A DNA stretch of 64,000 nt from Blastomonas sp. (GCF_030373265.1 NZ_JAUCZC010000013.1:45616-109615); one strand, 5' to 3'. Positions 17,677 through 27,039 are shown, counted from the first letter of the stretch. Program-made: numbers and translations. The notes: a model not told the origin generated them from the sequence alone.

Positions 17677-18333
17677 ATGAGTCTTTCGCTCCAGCACGTC
17701 GCGTTCCGTTTTGCCGGACGCCCGATCCTTTCCGATTTCAGCTTCGACATGGCGCCGGGCGAACACAGCCTGCTGATCGGCGCGTCGGGCAGCGGCAAGT
17801 CGACCCTGGTCAACCTCGTCTGCGGGCTGCTCACCCCCGACAGCGGCAGCATCAGCATCGGCGGCGAAAGCATGACCGGACAGTCCACCAGCAAGCGCGA
17901 CGATCTGCGCCGACGCCGCATCGGCCTGGTCTTCCAGACGCTCAGGCTGGTCTCCGCGCTCGATATCACCGGCAATCTGCTGCTGGCGCAACGGCTGGTG
18001 GGCGGCACCGGCGGCACCGAGCGGGTGGCGATGCTGATCGACCGGCTCGGCCTCTCCCACCGCACGCATGCCCTGCCCCGCCAGCTCAGCCAGGGCGAGG
18101 CGCAACGTGCCGCGATCGCCCGTGCGCTGATCGGCCAGCCGGACCTGATCATCGCCGACGAGCCGACTTCGGCGCTGGACCACGCCAACATGGAAAAGGT
18201 GATCACTTTGCTGCGCGATTGCGCGCGCGAGGCCGGATCGAGCCTGCTGATCGTGACGCATGACGACCGATTGCGCGCCCACATCGAGTCCGTGCGCGCA
18301 ATCGGCGCGATGACCCCTCAGGCCGCCGCATGA
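17677..18333 (+). CDS. ABC transporter ATP-binding protein (LolD/MacB type)
   Basis: ATPase of 218 aa with Walker A GASGSGKST (about residues 36-44), signature LSQGEAQRAAIARAL, Walker B LIIADEPTSALD and the switch His in VTHDD. Sequence class is that of LolD, MacB and DevA proteins, which pair with FtsX-like permeases. Its stop overlaps the permease start (ATGA), so the two form one transporter. Together with the DUF3299 gene downstream, the set resembles a Zur-regulated ABC system known from gammaproteobacteria (Zrg genes of Vibrio, from memory). Direction of transport is not settled. Confidence 0.85.
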   Translation: MSLSLQHVAFRFAGRPILSDFSFDMAPGEHSLLIGASGSGKSTLVNLVCGLLTPDSGSISIGGESMTGQSTSKRDDLRRRRIGLVFQTLRLVSALDITGNLLLAQRLVGGTGGTERVAMLIDRLGLSHRTHALPRQLSQGEAQRAAIARALIGQPDLIIADEPTSALDHANMEKVITLLRDCAREAGSSLLIVTHDDRLRAHIESVRAIGAMTPQAAA

Positions 18334-19628
18334 TCCGGCTTGCCCTGGCCTATATGCGCGACCGCCCGATGACCGTGGCGCTCAATGCACTGCTGCTGGG
18401 GATCGCGGTGGCGACGCTGGTGCTGCTGCTGCAGTTCGCTACCCAGGCGAGCGAGCGGTTCGAGCGCGATGCGCAAGGGATCGACCTGGTGGTAGGCGCC
18501 AAGGGATCGCCGCTGCAACTGGTGCTGTCGAGCGTCTACCATATCGACCAGCCGACCGGGAATATCCCGCTGGGCGAGCTCGCGCGGCTGCGCGGCGACC
18601 CCGGCGTCGCCAAGGCCGTGCCGCTGGCGCTGGGCGACAATTTCGAGGGCTTCCGCATCGTCGGCAGCGACCAGGGGCTGCTCGAGCTATATGCCGCCCC
18701 GATCGCGCAGGGCCGGACCTTCACCAAGCCTTCCGAGGTCGTGCTGGGGGCCGAGGTCGCGCGGCGCACCGGCGCCGCGCTGGGGCAGAAGTTCATCGGC
18801 AGCCATGGCCTGGGGCCCGACCCAGATGGCGAGCAGGGCCATGACCACGCCCCCTTCGTCACCGTCGGCATCCTCGCTCCCACCGGCACCGCGCTCGACC
18901 GGCTGATCGTGACCTCGATCGAATCGGTATGGGACGTTCACGGAATCGAGCATGACGATCACGGCGATGAGGCCGACCACGACGAAGGCCATGACCACGA
19001 AGGCCATGACCACGAAGCCGGGCACGCCGAGGGCCATGATGACGCGCATCACGACGAGGCGCTGCAGGCAGACGGCGCGCAACCCGAGATAACCGCGATC
19101 CTGGTGCGCTATCGCAACGCGGCAGCCGCCATGCGCCTGCCCACGCAAATCAACCGCCAGACCGCGTTGCAGGCAGCAGCCCCCGCAACCGAAGCCGCCC
19201 GGCTGCTCGGGCTGTTCGGGTCGGTTATCGAGGGGGCACGGCTGTTCGGCTGGCTATTGGCCTTTTCGGCTGGGCTCAGCCTGTTCGTCGCCCTGTGGAG
19301 CGCAACCCGCGCACGCGAGGGCGATCTGGCGCTGCTGCGGGTGATGGGCGCGACGCCCGGTGCGGTGTTCGGCACGATCCTCGCCGAAGGGCTGCTGATT
19401 GCGGCGATCGGTGCGCTGGGTGGCATCATGCTGGCGCATGCGCTGATTGCAGTGGCGGCAAGCGCTTTCCCGACGATCAGCGAACTTGGCATTTCCGCAG
19501 CCCGGTTCCTGCCCGGCGAAGCTGTGATTTTGGTGGCTGCACTCGGCATAGGCCTGGTCGCAGCCGCGCTTCCCGCCATCCGCATCTTCCGGGTGGATCT
19601 GGCGGACACTCTGGCAAAATACAGTTGA
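18330..19628 (+). CDS. FtsX-like ABC permease with histidine-rich loop
   Basis: Permease of 432 aa with four main transmembrane segments: one near the N-terminus (MTVALNALLLGIAVATLVLLLQF) and three at the C-terminus (from about residue 300), the FtsX/MacB arrangement with a large periplasmic domain between. Unusual is a loop at about residues 204-247, inside the periplasmic domain, containing a dozen His separated by Asp, Glu and Gly (EGHDH units), plus an earlier GHDH. Such stretches bind Zn, Ni or Cu weakly and in number. At DNA level part of it is a tandem 15-bp repeat. Context and loop point to a divalent-metal system, probably zinc. Confidence 0.85.
   Translation: MIRLALAYMRDRPMTVALNALLLGIAVATLVLLLQFATQASERFERDAQGIDLVVGAKGSPLQLVLSSVYHIDQPTGNIPLGELARLRGDPGVAKAVPLALGDNFEGFRIVGSDQGLLELYAAPIAQGRTFTKPSEVVLGAEVARRTGAALGQKFIGSHGLGPDPDGEQGHDHAPFVTVGILAPTGTALDRLIVTSIESVWDVHGIEHDDHGDEADHDEGHDHEGHDHEAGHAEGHDDAHHDEALQADGAQPEITAILVRYRNAAAAMRLPTQINRQTALQAAAPATEAARLLGLFGSVIEGARLFGWLLAFSAGLSLFVALWSATRAREGDLALLRVMGATPGAVFGTILAEGLLIAAIGALGGIMLAHALIAVAASAFPTISELGISAARFLPGEAVILVAALGIGLVAAALPAIRIFRVDLADTLAKYS
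18984..19013 (+). repeat. Tandem 15-bp repeat encoding EGHDH
   Basis: Two perfect copies of GAAGGCCATGACCAC in a row inside the permease gene, with degenerate copies on both sides. They build the histidine-rich loop and could vary in number by slippage. Confidence 0.8.
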
Positions 19629-19641
19629 GGACCTGATTTCC

Positions 19642-20145
19642 ATGCGCAAGCTCATCTCCCTGATCGCTGCCTTTGCCTTGGTGGCGCTGCCGCAGACCGC
19701 GTCACAGGCGGCCATGCAGCAAGGCAAGAAGGCCCCGGTCGAAGATGTCTGGAAACCTGCGGCCACCCCCAAGGGCGGCGTATCCTGGGCGGTGCTCGAG
19801 GCAACCAAGGAGCAGACCCGTACTACCGGCAAGGATGGTTATCTCTATTCCAAGCCGCTGTTCACTCCGGCCGTCAAGTCTCTGGCGGGCAAGCGCATCA
19901 AGGTCGCAGGCTGGATGAAGCCGCTCGACACAGGGAGCCGGCAGAAGCACTTCGTGCTGCTCGCCTACCCGCCGGGCTGCCCGTTCCACTTCCACGCCAT
20001 CCCGACGCAGTTCATCGAGGTGTACGCCGACATCCCCTTCCCCACCAACGAGACCAAGATGTTCGTGGTGACGGGTGTGCTGGAGCTGACCGGGCAGGAC
20101 GAAAGCGGCATCTTCTACCGCATGAAGGCCGCGAGCCCCGCTTGA
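19642..20145 (+). CDS. DUF3299 periplasmic protein
   Basis: Exported protein of 167 aa: signal peptide MRKLISLIAAFALVALPQTASQAA, then the DUF3299 core with KRIKVAGWMKPLD, HFVLLAYPPGCPFHFHAIPTQ and TKMFVVTGVLEL. The CPFHFH cluster could bind a metal. The fold is thought to be OB-like and the function is unknown. It starts 13 nt after the permease stop with a ribosome site (GAGG) in between, so it is the last gene of the MerC-to-DUF3299 transcript. A periplasmic partner of the ABC pair is likely from context. Confidence 0.8.
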   Translation: MRKLISLIAAFALVALPQTASQAAMQQGKKAPVEDVWKPAATPKGGVSWAVLEATKEQTRTTGKDGYLYSKPLFTPAVKSLAGKRIKVAGWMKPLDTGSRQKHFVLLAYPPGCPFHFHAIPTQFIEVYADIPFPTNETKMFVVTGVLELTGQDESGIFYRMKAASPA

Positions 20146-20187
20146 GCGAGGCATCTCACCCCCGCGAAGCGAACAGGTGCGGCGCCC

Positions 20188-22386
20188 CTACGCGATGGTC
20201 GGCAGCTTCTCGAAGTATTTGTCCAGCGTGATCGGATAGTCGCGCACCCGCACGCCGGTCGCGTTGTAGATGGCGTTGGCGATGGCCGCGCCGGGTCCGC
20301 ATATGCCCAGTTCGCCGACGCCCTTGGCCTTCATCGGCGAGATGATCGGGTCGAGCGTATCGAGGAACACGACGTCCTGCCGGGTGATGTCGGCGTGGAC
20401 CGGCACTTCGTATCCGGCCAGGTCATGGTTGATGAACAGGCCGAACCGCTTGTCGACAGCCAGTTCTTCCATCAGCGCCGCGCCGGCCGCCATCACCATC
20501 GCGCCGATGACCTGGCTGCGCGCCGAGAGCGGATTGAGGATGCGCCCGGCATCGCACACCGCGAGCATCCGGCGGATGCGCGCCTCGCCGGTATAGGCGT
20601 TGACTGCGACTTCCGCGAAATGCGCGGCATAGGTACCCACGTCATAGCCGCGCTTGAACTCGCCGAAGGTGATTTCGCCATCGGCCGACAGGCTGCCCGC
20701 ATCGGCCAGATCGACCACTTGGTTGCCCGTACGGATGCGACCATCGGCGAACACCGCATCGTCGCCATTGAAGCCCATTTTCTCCCCGATCGCGCGGCGC
20801 AGGTTGACGCACGCAGCGTAAACGCCCGCGGTCGAACTCGCAGCGCCCCATTGGCCACCCGAGCCGGACGAGGCAGGAAAACGCGAATCGCCCAGCGTCA
20901 CGACCACGCGATCGAGCGATACGCCCATCGTCTCGGCGGCAGTCTGGGCGATGATGGTATAGCTGCCGGTGCCGATATCGGTCATGTCGGTCTCGACGAT
21001 CACCTTGCCGCTGCCATCCAGGCGGACGCGAGCTGCCGATTTCATCGTCGGTGCAGCGCGGTACCCTGCGGCGACGCCCATGCCGACCAGCCACTGGCCA
21101 TCGCGCACCTTGCCGGGTTCCGCCTGGCGGTCCGACCAGCCGAACCGTTGAGATCCTTCGCGCAGACAGCGCACCAGATTGCGGTCGGAAAAGCGCTTTT
21201 CCGGCTTGCTGGGAACGCTCGTCGGTTCGTTGCGAATGCGCAGCTCGATCGGGTCGATGCCCAGCTTTTCCGCCAGCTCGTCCATCGCGACCTCCAGCGC
21301 CATATGGCCGGGTGCCTCGCCAGGTGCGCGCATCGCGTTGCCCTCGGGCAGATCGAGCGTGGCGATGTAGTTTGCCGTCTTCCGGTTGGCCCCGGCGTAG
21401 AGCACAGGCGTCTGCAGCGTGCCGTTTTCGCCATCCTCGCCGTTGATGTTGCCCGACCAGTTTTCATGCGCGATCGCGGTGATCTTGCCGTCTGTCTGCG
21501 CACCGATGCGGATGCGCTGGATCGTGGCGTGACGATGCGTGGTGTTATTGGCCATCAGCGGACGCTGGAGCGCAACTTTCACCGGCCGTTTGGCGGCCTT
21601 GGCGGCGAGCGCGGCGACCAAGACATCGGCGCGGATGAACAGTTTTCCGCCGAACCCGCCACCGATATAGGGCGAATCAAGCCGGATGTTTTCAGGGTCG
21701 ATGCCCAACGCCTCGCCCATGCTCTTTTTGCCCCAGGCGATCATCTGGTTCGATGTCCACAAGGTCAGCTGGTCGCCTTCCCAAGCGGCGATGGTGGCAT
21801 GCGGCTCCATCATCGCGTGGCTCTCATCGGGGGTGGTGTAGGTCGCATCCAGCTTGACCGCCGACGCCGCGAAGGCGCCATCGAAATCGCCCAGGCTTGC
21901 CTCGTCAGGCTTGCCGCCCCGGCCCTTGGCGAGCGGGGCCCCGGGGGCCAACGCGGGAAAATCGAACCGGCCCTGTTCGCGGTCGTACTTCGTCCGGATC
22001 AGCGCCGCAGCCGAGCGCGCCTGCTCGAACGTTTCGGCAACCACGCAGGCGATCGCCTGATGGTAATGCGCAATCTCGCTGCCACCGAACAACCGGGCAT
22101 TGTTCATCGAGCTGATGCCCGGGATATCGCTATCGGGCGATGTCACCACGGTGATCACGCCGGGCGCAGCCAGCGCCTCGGAAACGTCCATGGACGTGAT
22201 CCGTCCCTTGGCGATCGCCGAGCCCAGCACATAGCCATAGGCCTGGTTGGCCACGACATCGTGCCGTTCATAGGCGTAAGGCGCGGTGCCGGTGGTCTTG
22301 AGCGGACCATCGATCCGCGGCGTCGACTTGCCGACGATCTTGGCCGTATCGAACAGGTTTGTCTCGGCAGGAGCTTTGAATTCCAT
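20188..22386 (-). CDS. paoC: Periplasmic aldehyde oxidoreductase, molybdenum-binding subunit
   Basis: Large subunit of 732 aa of a xanthine-oxidase-family enzyme that oxidises aldehydes (often aromatic) to acids using a molybdenum cofactor. It begins FDTAKIVGKSTPRIDGPLKTTGTAPYAYE, contains the cofactor loops (PYIGGGFGGKL, MRAPGEAPGHMALE) and ends with the catalytic GVGELGICGPG, where the Glu is residue 692, the same number as in E. coli PaoC. Last gene of a minus-strand operon: 5 nt after paoB, which overlaps paoA. The TAT signal on PaoA suggests the folded trimer is exported. A PaoD-type chaperone gene is not seen. Confidence 0.9.
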   Translation of the reverse strand: MEFKAPAETNLFDTAKIVGKSTPRIDGPLKTTGTAPYAYERHDVVANQAYGYVLGSAIAKGRITSMDVSEALAAPGVITVVTSPDSDIPGISSMNNARLFGGSEIAHYHQAIACVVAETFEQARSAAALIRTKYDREQGRFDFPALAPGAPLAKGRGGKPDEASLGDFDGAFAASAVKLDATYTTPDESHAMMEPHATIAAWEGDQLTLWTSNQMIAWGKKSMGEALGIDPENIRLDSPYIGGGFGGKLFIRADVLVAALAAKAAKRPVKVALQRPLMANNTTHRHATIQRIRIGAQTDGKITAIAHENWSGNINGEDGENGTLQTPVLYAGANRKTANYIATLDLPEGNAMRAPGEAPGHMALEVAMDELAEKLGIDPIELRIRNEPTSVPSKPEKRFSDRNLVRCLREGSQRFGWSDRQAEPGKVRDGQWLVGMGVAAGYRAAPTMKSAARVRLDGSGKVIVETDMTDIGTGSYTIIAQTAAETMGVSLDRVVVTLGDSRFPASSGSGGQWGAASSTAGVYAACVNLRRAIGEKMGFNGDDAVFADGRIRTGNQVVDLADAGSLSADGEITFGEFKRGYDVGTYAAHFAEVAVNAYTGEARIRRMLAVCDAGRILNPLSARSQVIGAMVMAAGAALMEELAVDKRFGLFINHDLAGYEVPVHADITRQDVVFLDTLDPIISPMKAKGVGELGICGPGAAIANAIYNATGVRVRDYPITLDKYFEKLPTIA

Positions 22387-22391
22387 AGTGA

Positions 22392-23342
22392 TCAGCTCCG
22401 TGTCTGTGCGACGGCCGATGCCAGCGCGCGCTGGGCCAGCGGGATCTTGAAAGCGTTGTCTTCGGTCGGCCGCGCTCCGGAAAAGATGGTCTCCATCGCC
22501 GCAGCCGGGTCTTCATGCAGCCCCGCCTCGCCCGCTTCGACCCGCCACGGCTTCGGCGCCATGCCGCCAAAGGCCGCGCGGACCTTTCCGTCTGGCTGGA
22601 TCACCGCCGCGACAGACACCAAAGCGAACGCATAGGAGGCGCGATCCCGCACCTTCCGGTAGACATGCTGGCCGCCGATCGGGCGCGGCAGGTCGACATG
22701 GGTAATGAGCTCGCCGCGTTCGAGCACGGTGTCGAACTGCGGGGTGTCGCCGGGCAGCCGGTGGAAATCGGCCATCGCAATCGTGCGGGTCGCGCCATCC
22801 GGCTTGACCGTGGCGATCGTGGCGTCGAGCACGCGCAGGGCGATAGCCATGTCGCCAGGATAGGTGGCGATGCACGAATCCGATGTGCCGATGACGCCGA
22901 GCTGGCGCGAATAGCCCTGGATCGCGGCGCAGCCCGAGCCGGGCTGGCGCTTGTTGCACGCCATGTTGGTGTCATAAAAATAGGGGCAACGCGTGCGCTG
23001 AAGCAGGTTGCCGGCCGTTGTCGCCTTGTTGCGCAGCTGGCCCGACGCGCCGGCGACGATCGCGCGCGACAGCACGCCATAATCGCGGCGGATCCGCTGA
23101 TCGGAGGCAAGCGCAGTGTTGGTGACCAGCGCACCGATCCGCAGCCCGCCGTCCTTGGTCTTCTCGATGGTGTCGAGCCCTATATCCTGCACATCGACCA
23201 GATGCGTCGGCGTCTCGATTTCCAGCTTCATCAGGTCCAACAGGTTGGTCCCGCCCGCCAGAAACTTTGCGCCTGAGGCCTTGGCGACACTCCCAGCAGC
23301 CTCGGCCGGTGTCTTGGCGCGCTCATAGGTAAAGCTCTTCAT
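22392..23342 (-). CDS. paoB: Periplasmic aldehyde oxidoreductase, FAD-binding subunit
   Basis: FAD subunit of 316 aa carrying electrons between the iron-sulfur subunit and the acceptor. It shows the FAD-binding [14 protein letters not shown] near residue 30 and [27 protein letters not shown]. The cysteines in RCPYFYD, MACNKR and GSGC are those of the extra [4Fe-4S] insertion that distinguishes PaoB/YagS from ordinary xanthine dehydrogenase FAD subunits. The start overlaps the paoA stop by 4 nt. Length and order match E. coli PaoB. Confidence 0.9.
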   Translation of the reverse strand: MKSFTYERAKTPAEAAGSVAKASGAKFLAGGTNLLDLMKLEIETPTHLVDVQDIGLDTIEKTKDGGLRIGALVTNTALASDQRIRRDYGVLSRAIVAGASGQLRNKATTAGNLLQRTRCPYFYDTNMACNKRQPGSGCAAIQGYSRQLGVIGTSDSCIATYPGDMAIALRVLDATIATVKPDGATRTIAMADFHRLPGDTPQFDTVLERGELITHVDLPRPIGGQHVYRKVRDRASYAFALVSVAAVIQPDGKVRAAFGGMAPKPWRVEAGEAGLHEDPAAAMETIFSGARPTEDNAFKIPLAQRALASAVAQTRS

Positions 23343-23986
23343 GCCTTGGCTCCCGCAGTCTCGAGAATGGCCTCGGCAATGTTCGAATAGGCGCCGCAGC
23401 GGCAGATGTTGCCGCTCATCCGTTCGCGTAATTCATCGGACGTCACGCGGGGCTTGGCGGTGATGTCGTCCTGCGCATGGCTGGGCACGCCTGCCTTGAT
23501 TTCGTCCAGAACCGCCACCGCGGAACAGATCTGGCCTGGGGTGCAATAGCCGCACTGATAGCCGTCATGCTTGATGAACGCTGCCTGCATCGGATGCAAA
23601 TTGGCGGGTGTCCCCAGCCCCTCGATCGTCTTGACCGTGTCGCCCTGGTGCTGGACGGCGAGGCTCAGACACGAATTGATCCGCTGGCCGTTAACGATCA
23701 CCGTGCACGCGCCGCACTGGCCATGATCGCAGCCCTTCTTCGTCCCGGTCAGCTTCAGATGCTCGCGCAGCGCATCGAGCAGCGTCGTGCGGGTATCGAG
23801 CGTCAATTCGACCGGCGCGCCGTTGACCTCGAACGCCACGGGCATGGCGGCAGGGGGCATGGAAGCGGAGGGTTGCGCCTGGGCGCGCTCCTGCCCCGAC
23901 GCTGGCAGCGATGCCAGCGCAACCGCGGACGTACCGCCGACGATCACACCACGGCGCGACACTGCCAGTTCACCTTTGCCATTCAT
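23339..23986 (-). CDS. paoA: Periplasmic aldehyde oxidoreductase, 2Fe-2S subunit with TAT signal
   Basis: Small subunit of 215 aa with two [2Fe-2S] clusters: plant-type motif [12 protein letters not shown]...NSCL and the C-terminal [15 protein letters not shown] motif. The N-terminus [21 protein letters not shown] is a twin-arginine signal, so the complex is assembled in the cytosol and exported folded. First gene of paoABC. The 426-bp region upstream holds its promoter. The enzyme probably detoxifies or uses aldehydes in the periplasm. Confidence 0.9.
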   Translation of the reverse strand: MNGKGELAVSRRGVIVGGTSAVALASLPASGQERAQAQPSASMPPAAMPVAFEVNGAPVELTLDTRTTLLDALREHLKLTGTKKGCDHGQCGACTVIVNGQRINSCLSLAVQHQGDTVKTIEGLGTPANLHPMQAAFIKHDGYQCGYCTPGQICSAVAVLDEIKAGVPSHAQDDITAKPRVTSDELRERMSGNICRCGAYSNIAEAILETAGAKA

Positions 23987-24412
23987 GCTTGAGCTTTCTT
24001 TTGTGCCGCACCAGCGGCTCCCCGGAACAGAAGCAACGCGCGATCGATCAATAGGATGCTACCGCCAGAAATTCGAAAGCGATACAGGGTTTCGGCGCAT
24101 TCTGCCGGTTTCGGGACTGCATGCCCGGCAGCGGCCCGATCTACAGGCCACAACATGCCGCAAGCGTCGGCTCAACACTCTATTGGTGTTGAATATTGCT
24201 TAGATTGCCTCAGCCAGCGGGTGAAGAAATTCGATCCACTATCCTGGAGGTTCATCTGCAAGACCCCGTATGCACATGCGAGGAGATCAGCCAGCCCGAT
24301 GGGCGCGACACCCACCATAATCCAGCTCTTCCCCGATACTGCGCCAGTTCCCCCGCCACGCGTTCACGCGCGGCTGGCGCGCCGCACCGATGGCCGCCAA
24401 GCATCGCTAGCG
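23987..24412. other. Non-coding stretch between paoA and the sugar carrier gene
   Basis: I see no gene with a ribosome site or recognisable product. The paoABC promoter must lie at its left end. A short open frame on the minus strand (about 24170-24320, ending in ...KQYSTPIEC) has no recognisable product and may be a decayed remnant. Confidence 0.4.
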
Positions 24413-25696
24413 TCACGCCGCCTTCGGCCGCGCGTAATAGCCATAGCCGCCGATCACCGCATAGCACAAAGCAGGAAGCAGCAGCGCGAGGCCCAGGTTG
24501 CCGGTCGCATCGGCCAGCGCGCCGGTGGCAAGCGGGATCACCGCCCCGCCGAAGATCGCAATGTTGATGATGCCCGATCCGTCGGCAGCGCGTGGGCCCA
24601 GCTGGTCCGACGCCAGGCTGAAGATGGTCGGGAACATGATGGCGTTCATCAGGCCGACGGCCAGCAGGCTGTATCCCGAGACCGCACCGCTGGTGCTGGT
24701 GGAAACGAGAATCAGCGCGATGGCTCCGATGGCTACGGCCGCGAGCAGCTTGGCGGGACTGACAAAGCGCATCAGGCCGGATCCGATGAAGCGGCCGACC
24801 ATCGCGCCGCCCCAGTACAGGCCGATGAGCTTGCCTGCCGCCTGTTCGGGCAAGCTCATGACCTGGGGCTGCATCAGATAGTTGACGATCAGCGAGCCGA
24901 TCGAGACTTCTGCGCCGACATACAGGAAGATGCACAGGGCGCCGAAGCCGAAGCGGCGGCGCTTGAGCAGGTCGAACCCGGCAAGGCCGCTGCTTGGTTC
25001 GTGCGTTTCGCCCTTCAGCCGGTTGCGGAACAGCCACACCGCGCCGGCCACCACCGCGAGCGCGGCCGCAATTCCGAGATAGCCGTTGACGATCGCCTGG
25101 CTTTCCGCGGTGCGATAGGCATCGAGCGCCGGGCCGGTAAACTGGTCCGCACCGACCGAGGCGAGGCTGCCGAGAATGAGCGCCGATCCGACAATGGGGA
25201 AGATGGTGGTGCCCAGCGAGTTGAACGCCTGGGCAAAGGTCAGGCGGCTCGACGCGGTCTGCGGCCGGCCCAGCATCGAGATCAGCGGATTGGCCACGAC
25301 TTGGACGATCACCACGCCGCTCGCCAGCACGAACAGCGCGAACAGGAACAGCCCGTAGGTCGCATTGCGCGAGGCGGGGATGAACATCAGACAGCCCAGC
25401 ATCATCAGCAACAGCCCGCACACCGCGCCGCGCATATAGCCGACCTTCTTGACCAGCTTGGCCCCCGGAATGCCGATCAGCAGATAGGCGGTGAAGAAGC
25501 AGAACTGCACCAGCATCGCCTGTGTGTAGTTCAGCGTGAACAGCTCTTTCAGCTTGGGGATGATCACATCATTGAGCGAGGTGATGCCGCCGAAGATGAA
25601 GAACAGCCCGAAGACGAACAGGCGCAGTTCAGGCGCATCGACATGCCCGCCTGACTCTGCCGGATTGCCGTTCATGTTCTGCGGTGCGAGCGCCAT
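24413..25696 (-). CDS. gluP: FucP/GluP-type MFS sugar transporter
   Basis: Inner-membrane proton-sugar symporter of 427 aa with about 12 helices. It carries family hallmarks: FGLFFIFGGITSLNDVIIPKLKELF in helix 1, QFCFFTAYLLIGIPGAKLVKKVGY around the helix 2-3 loop, and VVIVQVVANPLISMLG. Known members carry L-fucose, glucose, galactose or N-acetylglucosamine. ATG 25696 follows GAGGATGATTGC. It is the last gene of the minus-strand beta-glucan locus (GH3, TonB receptor, second MFS), so glucose or a short glucoside released by the hydrolases is the likely substrate. Confidence 0.85.
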   Translation of the reverse strand: MALAPQNMNGNPAESGGHVDAPELRLFVFGLFFIFGGITSLNDVIIPKLKELFTLNYTQAMLVQFCFFTAYLLIGIPGAKLVKKVGYMRGAVCGLLLMMLGCLMFIPASRNATYGLFLFALFVLASGVVIVQVVANPLISMLGRPQTASSRLTFAQAFNSLGTTIFPIVGSALILGSLASVGADQFTGPALDAYRTAESQAIVNGYLGIAAALAVVAGAVWLFRNRLKGETHEPSSGLAGFDLLKRRRFGFGALCIFLYVGAEVSIGSLIVNYLMQPQVMSLPEQAAGKLIGLYWGGAMVGRFIGSGLMRFVSPAKLLAAVAIGAIALILVSTSTSGAVSGYSLLAVGLMNAIMFPTIFSLASDQLGPRAADGSGIINIAIFGGAVIPLATGALADATGNLGLALLLPALCYAVIGGYGYYARPKAA

Positions 25697-25706
25697 GCAA
25701 TCATCC

Positions 25707-25820
25707 TCATTCTAGCGGCGGGCCCTCGCCCGCCTTCTTGTCAAATTTCCATGCGCCATCCGTGCGCGGATCGCCCAAGCCATAGAGCATCGGACCATCC
25801 AGCCAGGCGGCATCATGCAT
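25707..25820 (-). CDS. Small open frame between the two MFS genes
   Basis: Open frame of 37 codons (MHDAAWLDGPMLYGLGDPRTD...). Its ATG overlaps the stop of the upstream MFS gene and its stop overlaps the ribosome site of the sugar carrier. Codon use looks coding (G/C-rich third positions). No family is recognised. It may be a real small protein, a coupling leader, or the displaced C-terminal tail of the upstream carrier if a frameshift exists there. Confidence 0.35.
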   Translation of the reverse strand: MHDAAWLDGPMLYGLGDPRTDGAWKFDKKAGEGPPLE

Positions 25821-27039
25821 CTCGAGGCAGGCTGAACAGCAGCTGCGCCGCCGCCAGCGCCAGCAGCGCCAGAACCAGGAACAGGCTGGCATAGCCAAAG
25901 TCCGGCACCACCGAAATCGCGATCCAGGGCATGATCAGCGATGGTGCGGTGTTGGTGAGGTTGAACAGGCCGATCCCCAGCCCGCGCGAAGCCGCATGAG
26001 GCAGTATGCGCAGCGTCTGGCTGGCATGCAGCGCCAGAAACGCCGCATTGGCGGTAGCAAACAGCATATAGGCCAGCTTGGCGATCGCCGGGGTGTCCGC
26101 CAGTGCCATGACCAGCAGCGCCGCTGCCGCCGCGACGGCGGTCAGCGCCAGAGCGGCAAAAGGGCGGCCATGGCGATCGGTCCAGCGCCCCAGCAACAGC
26201 GCAACCCCGACTGAGGCCGCCAGCCCGCCTGCATAGAGCAGCATCTTGCCGTCATCGTCCAGCGCGGGGTCGAGGCTGCGCAGCCAGAAGTACAGATAGG
26301 CTGCCAGCGCTGCACCCGATAGTTGCATCAACAGCCGCGCCAGCCAGACCCGGACGGTGACCGAAGCGGGCACGACAGCCGTGTCAGCCGATCTGACGGG
26401 CGCAAGCGGGGGCGGTGCCGATGGGGACAACAGCAACAGGGGCAGCACGAGCGTCACCGTCATGGCCGCGATGGTCGCAGCCTTGGCGCCCAGATCTTCC
26501 GAGCCATTTGCAGGCAACAGCATCGCGGACAGTGCGCCCAGGGGCGGCGCAAGCGACAACAGGCCGCCGAGCAGCCCTTTCTGGTCATCGGGCACGTGAT
26601 CGCCGGCCCAGGCGACCAGCGGCGTGAGCATCAAGTTGAGCGCCATCTGCCAGCCGACGACGAGCCATAGCAGCGTCTGGATGGTGCCGGCCTGTGCGAT
26701 GGCGAGTTGCAGCGCCACCGTCGCTGCCAAGCCCAGCGCGACCCATTCCCTGCGGCGGCGGCTTGTGTCGCTCAGCCAGCCGGAGGCCACGCCCGAAAGG
26801 CTGGCGGCGATGGCCCCGGCAAAGACGATATAGCCCAGCCAGCGCACATCCTGGTTGCCGGCCAGTTCGGTCACCCGAGCGGGCAGCATCAGCATCAGGA
26901 ACGGGGTATAGGCGATGACGCCGCCGGCATAGGCAAGCGCATAGAGCAGCAGAAAGCCGGGCCTCGGCGGTGCCGTGTCCTGGGTCACCGGGTCTGCCGC
27001 CCAACGCTCATGCTCCAGCTCCGACACCCATGGCTTCAT
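25813..27039 (-). CDS. MFS transporter of the beta-glucan locus
   Basis: Major facilitator of about 408 aa starting MKPWVSELEHERW, with ~12 helices; helix 1 FLLLYALAYAGGVIAYTPFLMLML and the SGWLSDTSRRRREWVALG motif between helices 2 and 3. This type of sphingomonad MFS protein often sits with glycoside hydrolases. Start ATG 27039 was chosen because the sequence upstream (ATG 27150) adds 37 non-hydrophobic residues; the ribosome site is weak for both. It lies between a TonB receptor and a FucP-type carrier, so import of an oligosaccharide is the likely job. Confidence 0.7.
   Translation of the reverse strand: MKPWVSELEHERWAADPVTQDTAPPRPGFLLLYALAYAGGVIAYTPFLMLMLPARVTELAGNQDVRWLGYIVFAGAIAASLSGVASGWLSDTSRRRREWVALGLAATVALQLAIAQAGTIQTLLWLVVGWQMALNLMLTPLVAWAGDHVPDDQKGLLGGLLSLAPPLGALSAMLLPANGSEDLGAKAATIAAMTVTLVLPLLLLSPSAPPPLAPVRSADTAVVPASVTVRVWLARLLMQLSGAALAAYLYFWLRSLDPALDDDGKMLLYAGGLAASVGVALLLGRWTDRHGRPFAALALTAVAAAAALLVMALADTPAIAKLAYMLFATANAAFLALHASQTLRILPHAASRGLGIGLFNLTNTAPSLIMPWIAISVVPDFGYASLFLVLALLALAAAQLLFSLPRDA

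Noticed and set aside
20395..22635. 746-codon open frame antisense to paoC
   Set aside because: Composition is a reversed shadow of paoC; paoC has all family motifs and the catalytic Glu.
24170..24320. Possible small protein gene on the minus strand
   Set aside because: No ribosome site, no recognisable family and no obvious start; left as part of a non-coding stretch.
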